This document shows, piece by piece, positions 16,504-24,146 of a DNA stretch of 64,000 nt. The position numbers and the translations under genes are program-made. The stretch is from Thiomicrospira microaerophila (lineage in GTDB: Bacteria; Pseudomonadota; Gammaproteobacteria; Thiomicrospirales; Thiomicrospiraceae), in contig NZ_JYNN01000002.1 of the NCBI RefSeq assembly GCF_000934765.1, positions 150,091 through 214,090 of the forward strand. Direction: 5' to 3'. How positions within the stretch are numbered: the first letter of the stretch is position 1; each line of letters opens with the position of its first letter. A model generated the notes under the pieces. The model made no database searches. It was not told where the DNA came from and saw only the letters and a list, made by a program, of their open reading frames with translations.

Positions 16504-18299
16504 AGATCTAGACCTATTGAAAAATGAATCCGCCAGTTTTGATTGTAGCCCGCTTCAGAGATCGGCCAAGCCATATCGAGTTTAGCCGTACCCACAGGTG
16601 TAAAGCCGCGCAAACCGAATCCCGCACCCACCTTGAGTTGGTCTGGGAGCCCTGATGTGCTCACTTGTCCTGCATCACTAAATAGGCCCAAACCGAAGAA
16701 CTGACTAAATCGAAAATCGGTTTCTAGCGAGACTAGGAACATATTGCGGCCGCCTATAAATTGATTATCCTGGCTGTCGATACCAATCGATTCAAACTTG
16801 TAACCGCGTAGGTTTTCACCACCGAGCAAATAGCGATAGGTGGACGGGATGACTTGATCTTGGTGTGCCAGTGTAAAACCAATATGTGAGCGCGCAATAA
16901 AACGCCAAAAGGGTAAGGGGGCGATCACGGCGCGACTGGCTAGTTCAAATTGCATAAATTCGCTTTCAGATAGACTGTTTTGCGCCGAGAGTCGGAAGGT
17001 GGCATTATGACGATAGCCCGCCGTTGGGTAGGCTTCATTATTGAGCCAGCGCTTTTGAATGCCACTACCCACCAGCAGTAGTTGGTTGGTTTCCGCACTT
17101 TGGCCTAGATATTCGAATTCTTCATATTCTAGCGACGAGAAAAAATTAACTTGCCAAGTATCATCAAGCTTAACTAAAAAGCTAGGCGAAATGGCGGTGC
17201 GTTGGCGTTCAAGACTGTCTGATTGTGTGGCGTCCCAGTTGAATCCTAAATTCCACTGCTGTCTAAGTGGGCGGTGCCCTGGAATGCGGTAGTTTGCATT
17301 GAAAGATTGCGCGCGTTCACCGATTAAGCTATCGAGTTGATAGCTATGGCCTTGGCGGTTAAACAATCTGTCCTCAAAGCCGAGTAAAATGCGTGCGCCG
17401 GTATCGGTACCAAAGCCTGCGCCGACCTTATAAGCTTGGCGTTGATTGTCTTCTAATTCAATATCGATCGGAATGAGTCGATGTTTTTCTTCAGTGTACT
17501 GAGGGTTTATACGCACCATGCCAAAATAGCCACTATCAATGAGCGCGCGCTGTAGTTGCGTCATCGCGTGTTGCGTGTAAGCTGTGCCGGGCTCTATTTC
17601 AACATAGCGATGGAGCAGGCTTGAGGGAACTCTTTGATGACCACTAAAGCGGACATCACCAAATAAATAACCTTGTTGGGTATCTAGATGAATATGCACA
17701 TCAGCCGCAAACTCGTCTGGGTAAACACGAAATTCTCTTTTTAAAAATTGCGCATCGAGATAGCCTTCGTTGAGTGCTATATTACGTAAGTCGGTTAGCG
17801 TGCGCGAATAGGTGGCATGATTGAGTTGCTCGCCACGCCGAAGTTTAAGTTCAAATTGACGATAATTTTGCCATTCTAAAAGATCCTTGCCATCGCCACT
17901 GATTTGAATAATGATCTGGCGTAAAACAATCGGCTGTCCTAGCACGATGTCAAATGTAATCTGAGTGAGCGCCGGGGTGCGTTCTAGTTGTTTGGTGACC
18001 GTTAGGTGATAAAACCCTTGCGCACGTAACGAATTACGGATTTCTTGTTCGGTGCGCTCAAATAAAAAGTTGGTTTGGGCCGGGAATTCGTCTACTTTTA
18101 ATTGTGTAAGCGTTAAATCAGTGCGTAATTGGTCAACTAGTGCAGTGCGCTGGTCGCACTGGCTGTTATCTTGGCAAGTGATCGATAGGTTGAGTACAAG
18201 CTTGGCAGTTGGCGGATTAGCGAAAGCACTGCCTAAAAACGCGATGCTGACCAGTGTAATAAAGAGCCATACCTGTGTGTAGATCAAGCTTGCGGGCAT
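16500..18299 (-). CDS. tamA: Translocation and assembly module subunit TamA (Omp85 family)
   Basis: Outer-membrane beta-barrel with N-terminal POTRA domains. The start is taken at ATG 18299, not the upstream in-frame codon, because it begins a signal peptide (T-Q-V-W-L-F-I-T-L-V-S-I-A-F-L-G-S-A-F-A) and lies one base after the zapA stop. The mature protein shows POTRA-type repeats (about residues 40-270) and a barrel with G-A-G-F-G-T-D-T-G, L-L-G-G-E-N-L-R-G-Y and G-A-G-F-G-L-R-G-F, the last two being Omp85 signatures. About 599 aa, normal for TamA. Precedes tamB. Confidence 0.93.
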   Translation of the reverse strand: MPASLIYTQVWLFITLVSIAFLGSAFANPPTAKLVLNLSITCQDNSQCDQRTALVDQLRTDLTLTQLKVDEFPAQTNFLFERTEQEIRNSLRAQGFYHLTVTKQLERTPALTQITFDIVLGQPIVLRQIIIQISGDGKDLLEWQNYRQFELKLRRGEQLNHATYSRTLTDLRNIALNEGYLDAQFLKREFRVYPDEFAADVHIHLDTQQGYLFGDVRFSGHQRVPSSLLHRYVEIEPGTAYTQHAMTQLQRALIDSGYFGMVRINPQYTEEKHRLIPIDIELEDNQRQAYKVGAGFGTDTGARILLGFEDRLFNRQGHSYQLDSLIGERAQSFNANYRIPGHRPLRQQWNLGFNWDATQSDSLERQRTAISPSFLVKLDDTWQVNFFSSLEYEEFEYLGQSAETNQLLLVGSGIQKRWLNNEAYPTAGYRHNATFRLSAQNSLSESEFMQFELASRAVIAPLPFWRFIARSHIGFTLAHQDQVIPSTYRYLLGGENLRGYKFESIGIDSQDNQFIGGRNMFLVSLETDFRFSQFFGLGLFSDAGQVSTSGLPDQLKVGAGFGLRGFTPVGTAKLDMAWPISEAGYNQNWRIHFSIGLDL

Positions 18300-18300
18300 G

Positions 18301-18588
18301 CTAAGAGGGTGAATCAGTGGGCGCATTGGCGGTATCGGGCGCATGGGTGAGGGCATCCAGTTGATGCTCGAGTTTTTCAATGTAGTCGAGTGTGTCATTT
18401 TTCATTTGCAAATAATCATAACAAATGTTGAGTGCCACCATTAATACCTTGTGCTCACCTTTTAAATGAGGGACTTGATCCAACTTGGCATTGAGCATCG
18501 CGGCAGCAGCGTGTAACTTATCTTGTTCGTCCGCTTCACAGGGTACTTCAAAATGGTAGTTTAGCAACCGAAGGTTGAGCGTTTGCAT
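18301..18588 (-). CDS. zapA: Cell division protein ZapA
   Basis: 95-aa FtsZ-ring associated protein. It has the ZapA N-terminal domain (V-P-C-E-A-D-E-Q-D-K-L-H-A-A-A-A-M-L-N) and a C-terminal coiled coil (Y-L-Q-M-K-N-D-T-L-D-Y-I-E-K-L-E-H-Q). Divergent from ygfB with about 75 bases between, as in E. coli. No 6S RNA gene is evident downstream, where it is often found; tamA follows instead. Confidence 0.9.
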   Translation of the reverse strand: MQTLNLRLLNYHFEVPCEADEQDKLHAAAAMLNAKLDQVPHLKGEHKVLMVALNICYDYLQMKNDTLDYIEKLEHQLDALTHAPDTANAPTDSPS

Positions 18589-18664
18589 AGTGTGTCCTTT
18601 AATTCAAACGGTGTTATGGTATTATCAGCACATTGTATCAAAATAGAGTAAAAAGAAGCGGGAT

Positions 18665-19264
18665 ATGGAAACCAAGTTAGCATTTGAAGAGTTGGCGCAA
18701 GCCTTGGCGCCTTATGGACAGTTGGAGTCGGCCTCGTTTGTGCAGGGAATGTTGGTGGGGCAGCTGTCGGCCGCACCGGATACCACTGAAGCCATGTGGA
18801 TAAAGCAGATTGTCGATGAGGGCGGTATTAGCAAAATAAAAGAATCGTTTTTGATTTTGTTGCACCAGCTTTATACCGAGACTCTCGCGGGGCTAAATAG
18901 TGCTGATTGCGATTTGACTTTGTTGATGCCGGATGATGAGGCGCCTTTGGCACGGCGTGTGGATCATTTATCAGACTGGTGTGAAGGGTTTTTATACGGT
19001 ATGGGGCTGGGCCAGCTAGGTGAGGTATCGCGCGAGGTGACAGAGGTATTAAGTGATTTTGGTGATATTGCGATGTTGGCTGTGCCGGATACCGAGGATG
19101 AACAACTGAATGCCAGTTTTATTGAGGTCACCGAGTTTGTGCGGATGGCGGCCATTATGGTGTATGACGAGCAAAACCCGGTAGCGAAACCGAAAATCGA
19201 TTTGCCCGATGACCAAGACGCGTTTAGCCTGCTTGGCGCGACAACCAAACCCACCTTGCATTAA
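18665..19264 (+). CDS. ygfB: UPF0149 family protein YgfB
   Basis: 199 aa of the YgfB/YecA family. Typical features are F-V-Q-G-M-L-V-G near residue 30, W-C-E-G-F-L-Y-G-M-G-L near residue 105, and the acidic surface. First gene of ygfB-pepP-ubiH-ubiI, in the same order as E. coli. ATG start after AAGCGGGAT. Molecular role not settled for the family. Confidence 0.88.
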   Translation: METKLAFEELAQALAPYGQLESASFVQGMLVGQLSAAPDTTEAMWIKQIVDEGGISKIKESFLILLHQLYTETLAGLNSADCDLTLLMPDDEAPLARRVDHLSDWCEGFLYGMGLGQLGEVSREVTEVLSDFGDIAMLAVPDTEDEQLNASFIEVTEFVRMAAIMVYDEQNPVAKPKIDLPDDQDAFSLLGATTKPTLH

Positions 19265-19275
19265 ATGATTTGAAT

Positions 19276-20676
19276 ATGATGATACCCACCGATGTGTTTC
19301 AAGCGCGACGTGCGCAATTATTCGCTAAGATGCTTCCAGGGAGTGTCGCATTGATTGCCTCAGGTTCAGAGCAAATTCGTAATCGTGATGTTGAGCAGGG
19401 TTTTCGTGCTGACAGTGATTTTTGGTATTTGACGGGGTTTACTGAGCCCGATTCGGTGCTGGTTTTAATTCGTTCGCCGGTATTAGAAAATCTGTCGCAA
19501 TACCAAGCGGCGGAAGCACAAACTCAACCGAGCCGTCGGATAACCAATAAGCCTGTTGATAACCAGGCCTGGTTATTTTTGCGCGCGAAAGACCCTGAGA
19601 AAGAAACTTGGCAAGGTCGGCGTTTAGGTGTGGATGCGGCTCCAGCTTTGTTGGCCGTCGACTTGGCGTTTGATATTGACGAGTTGGATGCCCAGCTATT
19701 GGATTTATTGGGGCATGCACAAACCGTTTATTTTAGCTTTGAGCAGATGGCTGATTGGGGCTTGCGCCTAGCAGATTGGCTAGCCGAACTGAAGTCGAAA
19801 GCACGCAAAGGCATCCAGTCACCTAGCCAGTTGTTTGATTTGGATGAGGTGTTACATGAGCAGCGTTTGATTAAATCTGCGATTGAAATTGAGTGGATGC
19901 GTCAAGCAGCACAAATCAGTGTGCAAGGTCATTTAGCCGCGATGCGCGCGGCACAAGTGGGGGGCTACGAATACCAAATTCATGCGGCCGTTGAGCAGGC
20001 GTTTCGTTATCACGGTTCACCACGCATCGCATTTAATACCATTGTGGCCGCCGGCGACAATGCCTGCATTCTGCATTACACCGAAAACAATGCCCCGCTT
20101 AAAGACGGTGATTTAGTGCTGGTTGATGCAGGGGCGGAGTGGAAGGGGTATGCGGGTGATATCAGTCATACTTTTCCTATCAATGGACGTTTTACCTCGC
20201 CACAAGCACAGCTTTACAACTTGGTGTTGGCGGCACAACAAGCGGCGATTGCACAGATAAAGCCGGGAAATCGCTATGATCAAATGCACCAAGCGAGTAC
20301 ACGTGTATTGACTGAAGGGCTTTTGGCGTTGGGTTTGCTGCGCGGTGAGCTGGAGAGTTTGCTTGAAAAACAGGCCGTCAAAAAGTATTTTATGCATGGC
20401 ACCGGTCACTGGCTGGGCATGGATGTGCATGATGTTGGGCGTTATAAGATTAACGGTGAATGGCGCGTGTTTGAGCCAGGTATGGTGGTCACGGTTGAGC
20501 CAGGCTTGTATATTTTGCCTGATGATACCGATGTTGAGCCTCAGTGGCGAGGTATCGGTATTCGGATTGAAGATGATGTTTGGGTTACGGAACACGGGTG
20601 TGACCTATTGACCCAAGGATTACCCAGAACACCAGAGGAGATAGCGCAGTGGATGCAACAGACGCAGATGTCTTAA
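19276..20676 (+). CDS. pepP: Xaa-Pro aminopeptidase (PepP)
   Basis: Removes N-terminal residues preceding proline; M24B metallopeptidase. The di-metal ligands are visible as D in L-V-D-A-G-A-E and G-D-I-S-H, H in H-G-T-G-H-W-L-G, E in T-V-E-P-G-L-Y, and E in R-I-E-D-D-V. The N-terminal AMP_N domain carries D-S-D-F-W-Y-L-T-G-F. Start at ATG 19276 preferred over TTG 19270; neither has a strong ribosome site. Overlaps ubiH by 28 bases, so the genes are coupled. Confidence 0.92.
   Translation: MMIPTDVFQARRAQLFAKMLPGSVALIASGSEQIRNRDVEQGFRADSDFWYLTGFTEPDSVLVLIRSPVLENLSQYQAAEAQTQPSRRITNKPVDNQAWLFLRAKDPEKETWQGRRLGVDAAPALLAVDLAFDIDELDAQLLDLLGHAQTVYFSFEQMADWGLRLADWLAELKSKARKGIQSPSQLFDLDEVLHEQRLIKSAIEIEWMRQAAQISVQGHLAAMRAAQVGGYEYQIHAAVEQAFRYHGSPRIAFNTIVAAGDNACILHYTENNAPLKDGDLVLVDAGAEWKGYAGDISHTFPINGRFTSPQAQLYNLVLAAQQAAIAQIKPGNRYDQMHQASTRVLTEGLLALGLLRGELESLLEKQAVKKYFMHGTGHWLGMDVHDVGRYKINGEWRVFEPGMVVTVEPGLYILPDDTDVEPQWRGIGIRIEDDVWVTEHGCDLLTQGLPRTPEEIAQWMQQTQMS
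19563..19572. repeat. CCAGGCCTGG palindrome (pepP)
   Basis: Full 14-bp AACCAGGCCTGGTT; frame N-Q-A-W-L. It falls in an apparent linker insertion between N-terminal strands. Confidence 0.85.
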
Positions 20677-21833
20677 TTGTCGGCGGCGGGCCGGTCGGTT
20701 TATGTTTGGCATTAGGCTTAGCGCAAAAAAATGCCCGCGTGACCTTGGTGGAAGCGCAAGAGCCTATTGAGGGTGCGACCCAGTCGTTTGATGGTCGAGT
20801 GTTGGCCTTGTCGCAAGGATCGAAGCACATTTTAACGCAATTAAATGTTTGGCAGGATCTGGAACCCTTCACGACAGATATTTTGCATGTGCATGTATCG
20901 CAACAAGGTTATTTTGGCTTAACGTTGATGCATGCCGAAGAAATGGGGGTTGAGGCCTTGGGTTATGCCATAAAAGCCTCTGACTTGGGCCGTGTTTTGT
21001 GGCGAAAAGTCCACTCGCAGTCTGGGGTTGAACAGGTTTGTCCCGCAACGCTGGATGGTTTTACCCAAACAGCGCAGGAGGTGACCGCCCACCTATCAAC
21101 TCGCGATGGGATGAAAACGCTTAGGGCAGGCTTAATTGTGGGTGCGGATGGTACCCACTCACAGGTTCGAAAAACGCTAGGCCTCGCATTGGAGCAGAAA
21201 AGTTATGACGCTTGGGCCATTTTAGCCCAGGTTGAGACACAAAAGCCCCATCAAAACTGGGCGTTTGAGCGCTTTACTCAAGAAGGGCCTGTGGCCTTGT
21301 TACCGCTCAATACGCATTCACATAAACTGGTTTATGTCGCATCGAGCGAGCGGTATCAGGCCTTGTTAGATTTGTCTGATAGCGCGTTTATCGCGGCTTT
21401 TCGCGCTAAGATGGGTGAGCGTTTTGGTCCTTATACCACAATCAGTCCGCGTGTGGCTTATCCGTTAAAAGAAACCTATGTTAATAAGGTGGTTGTGGGG
21501 CGCGCGGTATTAATGGGTAATGCGTCCCACACCCAGCATCCGGTGGCAGCACAGGGTTTAAATTTAGGCCTGCGAGATGTGTCTGCATTTTTAGCGGGTG
21601 TTGATGACTTAACGGCTTTGGATAATCGTGTTCGCCTAGCGGCTTATGAACAACAGCGCCAGCAAGACCACCGAAAGGTGATGCGGCTGACGGACGGACT
21701 GACGCAAGTATTTGAGCACCCTTCACCCTTGGTGGGGCACGCAAGGGGCTTGGCCATGCTAGGGCTGCAGGTGATGCCAAACCTAAAAAAACGTTTGGCT
21801 AGATTTTCAATGCAAGGAGCAAACGTATTATGA
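20649..21833 (+). CDS. ubiH: 2-octaprenyl-6-methoxyphenol hydroxylase UbiH
   Basis: FAD-dependent monooxygenase of ubiquinone synthesis. N-terminal dinucleotide fold V-G-G-G-P-V-G-L-C-L-A-L-G, middle G-A-D-G-T-H-S-Q-V-R motif, and C-terminal M-G-N-A-S-H-T-Q-H-P-V-A-A-Q-G-L-N-L-G. The N in G-N-A-S is the residue that separates UbiH from most sister hydroxylases, which have G-D. 394 aa. GTG start with GAGGAG upstream; start lies inside pepP. Confidence 0.88.
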   Translation: MDATDADVLIVGGGPVGLCLALGLAQKNARVTLVEAQEPIEGATQSFDGRVLALSQGSKHILTQLNVWQDLEPFTTDILHVHVSQQGYFGLTLMHAEEMGVEALGYAIKASDLGRVLWRKVHSQSGVEQVCPATLDGFTQTAQEVTAHLSTRDGMKTLRAGLIVGADGTHSQVRKTLGLALEQKSYDAWAILAQVETQKPHQNWAFERFTQEGPVALLPLNTHSHKLVYVASSERYQALLDLSDSAFIAAFRAKMGERFGPYTTISPRVAYPLKETYVNKVVVGRAVLMGNASHTQHPVAAQGLNLGLRDVSAFLAGVDDLTALDNRVRLAAYEQQRQQDHRKVMRLTDGLTQVFEHPSPLVGHARGLAMLGLQVMPNLKKRLARFSMQGANVL

Positions 21834-23065
21834 GTCAAATGGGCGAGGTAGATGTCGCTGTTGTGGGGGGCGGAATGGTGGGCGCGGCCACAGCCTTAGG
21901 CTTGGCGCAAGCGGGCTTTAAGGTCGCGATGATTGAGCGCCAGCCGCCTAGCACTTTGTGGTTTTGTGCTTGTGATTATAGTCCGCGAGTGAGTGCACTG
22001 ACGCGCGCTTCTGAAATGATTTTGCGCAATCTTGGCGCTTGGCAAGGTGTCGAAATGCGACGGATTCACCCATTCCAATCCATGCGTATCTGGGAGGAAA
22101 GTGGCGATGCGGAGTTGGTGTTTGATGCGGCTTCAGTCAAACAGCCTAATTTGGGCTATGTGGTTGAAAATAATGTAGTTCAGTCAGCCCTGTGGGAGCA
22201 GCTTGAACACCACGCTGTGCAGCTTATTTGTGGCTATGAGTTGGCGTCGATTCAGTTTGATTCAGCAAGCAACCAGGCCTGCTTGGCCTTAACCGATTTT
22301 GGGCAGTTGAGTGCGCAATTGGTCATAGGGGCAGATGGTGCGTTTTCTCAGGTTCGCCAGATGGCCGGTATTGGTCTTGATCAACATGATTACGCACAAT
22401 GTGCCGTGGTCGGTTGTGTGCGTACGCAAGCCTCACATCAAGATACCTGTTGGCAGCGCTATCGCGCAGAAGGGCCTTTTGCATTTTTAGCGATGCCAGA
22501 TAATATTAGCTCGATTGCGTGGTATTTGCCGGTCGAAAAAATGGCTTGGGCGCTCGGTCTATCCGATGAGGATTACCGTGAACAAATTTACCAGGCATCT
22601 GACGGCCGTTTGGGTGCGGTGGTGGAAACCTGGGAGCGCGCGGCGTTTCCACTCACGCGGCGTCATGCGCAGCATTATGTCAAGCCAGGCTTAGTGCTAG
22701 TGGGTGATGCGGCGCATACTATTCATCCGCAAGCCGGCCAGGGGGTTAACCTCGGGTTGCTTGATGCGGCGGTGTTGATAGATGTATTAACCCAGGCGAA
22801 AGCGCAAAATGAAGCCTATGCCAGTTATCCGGTATTACGCCGTTATGAACGCTGGCGTCGTGGTGATAATGCCTTGGTACAACGCTCGATGGAAGGCTTT
22901 GATTGGCTGTTTAAATCGGATAAGGGTGTGAAAGATGCGATGCGTAATCCATTTTTATCCTTGGCGAATCTGGCGGGTCCGATAAAGAATTTACTCATTA
23001 AGCAAGCCTTGTTTGGGCGCGAGCCCTTGCCAAATAGTGCAAAAACGCTGCATTATTTACCTTAA
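21830..23065 (+). CDS. ubiI: UbiI/VisC-type FAD-dependent ubiquinone hydroxylase
   Basis: Second flavin hydroxylase of the pair. G-G-G-M-V-G-A-A-T-A-L-G near the start, G-A-D-G-A-F-S-Q-V-R, and V-G-D-A-A-H-T-I-H-P-Q-A-G-Q-G-V-N-L-G with the usual G-D. Overlaps ubiH by four bases. Position matches E. coli ubiI, but UbiI and UbiF cannot be told apart securely by reading, so the symbol is by synteny. 411 aa. Confidence 0.85.
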   Translation: MSQMGEVDVAVVGGGMVGAATALGLAQAGFKVAMIERQPPSTLWFCACDYSPRVSALTRASEMILRNLGAWQGVEMRRIHPFQSMRIWEESGDAELVFDAASVKQPNLGYVVENNVVQSALWEQLEHHAVQLICGYELASIQFDSASNQACLALTDFGQLSAQLVIGADGAFSQVRQMAGIGLDQHDYAQCAVVGCVRTQASHQDTCWQRYRAEGPFAFLAMPDNISSIAWYLPVEKMAWALGLSDEDYREQIYQASDGRLGAVVETWERAAFPLTRRHAQHYVKPGLVLVGDAAHTIHPQAGQGVNLGLLDAAVLIDVLTQAKAQNEAYASYPVLRRYERWRRGDNALVQRSMEGFDWLFKSDKGVKDAMRNPFLSLANLAGPIKNLLIKQALFGREPLPNSAKTLHYLP

Positions 23066-23089
23066 AGTTAAATTAATCAAAAGATAATT

Positions 23090-23118
23090 TTGACAATTGC
23101 GCTATAAACCCCTATATT
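23090..23118 (+). promoter_or_regulatory. Sigma-70 promoter of the LysR gene
   Basis: TTGACA at 23090-23095 and TATATT at 23113-23118 with exactly 17 bases between. The start codon of the LysR gene is 63 bases further on. Confidence 0.75.
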
Positions 23119-23180
23119 TTAATGATAAATTTAGCTTATGATATTTGATTCTCCATCTTATTTAACGCAAGGGCAACATA

Positions 23181-24143
23181 ATGGCCGATAGACGTCTACA
23201 AGTATTTCACACTGTAGCCAAAGTGATGAGTTTTACCAAAGCCGCTGAAACATTACACATGACCCAGCCGGCTGTTACTTTCCAAGTGAAGCAGCTTGAG
23301 GATTTTTTCAATACCCGCTTATTTGATCGCACGCATAATAAAATCACGCTAACTGAAGCCGGTCGCGTCGTTTATGATTTCTCTGATCATATTTTAGAAC
23401 TCTATGAGAAGATGAATTCTGAAGTGCGTGACCTCACCGGTGAGGTATCAGGCAGCTTGGTGATTGGTGCAAGTACTACGATTGCGGAGTATATGTTACC
23501 CTGTTTACTGGGCGCCTTTAAAAAACAGTACCCCGATGTCAATATTCGCTTGCAAGTAGGCAATACAGACGCGATTGTCTCAATGGTTGAAAATAATATG
23601 ATTGATTTGGGCTTAGTAGAAGCGCCGGTTAATAATAAAAACCTTGAGGTTGAAGTCTGCCGTATTGATGAAATGCAGCTCATTTGTGCGCCGGATCACC
23701 CGTTAGCTAAGCGCGATGAAATCTCGATTGAGGAAGCCTGTAAATATCCGTTTGTCGTGCGTGAGGAGGGGTCGGGTTCGCGTTCAGTGATAGATACCTA
23801 TATTCGCGAGCAAGGACTCAGTCCAAGCGACTTTAACGTTGTGATGGAGCTCGGCGCCCCGGAGTCGGTGAAGATGGCGGCTGAAGCCGATGTCGGCTTG
23901 GCGATTGTTTCGCGCTCTACCTTAATGAAGGAGTTAAAGTTGGGTACGCTCAAAGCGATTCCACTGAACCCGCCTTTACGCCGTCCGTTTTCACATGTCA
24001 GACAAAAGCAAAAGTTCCGCCATCGTGCTGTCGGTGAGCTACTTGATTTCGCTGTAAACTATTGCAAGGAAAAGGCGGTTGAGTTTGGTTTTGAGGTCCC
24101 TAACTTTGATGACAAGAAGCGCTACTCTAGTCATTATGACTAG
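23181..24143 (+). CDS. LysR-family transcriptional regulator
   Basis: 320 aa. N-terminal winged helix-turn-helix (F-H-T-V-A-K-V-M-S-F-T-K-A-A-E-T-L-H-M-T-Q-P-A-V) at residues 9-35 and a periplasmic-binding-protein-like effector domain from about residue 90 (G-S-L-V-I-G-A-S-T-T-I-A-E-Y-M-L-P). The ligand is unknown. Only three bases separate it from the MBL-GAF-HD-GYP gene, so the two are probably co-transcribed, which might link this regulator to c-di-GMP signalling. Confidence 0.88.
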   Translation: MADRRLQVFHTVAKVMSFTKAAETLHMTQPAVTFQVKQLEDFFNTRLFDRTHNKITLTEAGRVVYDFSDHILELYEKMNSEVRDLTGEVSGSLVIGASTTIAEYMLPCLLGAFKKQYPDVNIRLQVGNTDAIVSMVENNMIDLGLVEAPVNNKNLEVEVCRIDEMQLICAPDHPLAKRDEISIEEACKYPFVVREEGSGSRSVIDTYIREQGLSPSDFNVVMELGAPESVKMAAEADVGLAIVSRSTLMKELKLGTLKAIPLNPPLRRPFSHVRQKQKFRHRAVGELLDFAVNYCKEKAVEFGFEVPNFDDKKRYSSHYD

Positions 24144-24146
24144 CGG

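Noticed and set aside
16500-18398. Longer tamA frame starting at 18398
   Set aside because: The extra N-terminus overlaps zapA and hides the signal peptide; ATG 18299 fits both signal peptide and gene spacing.
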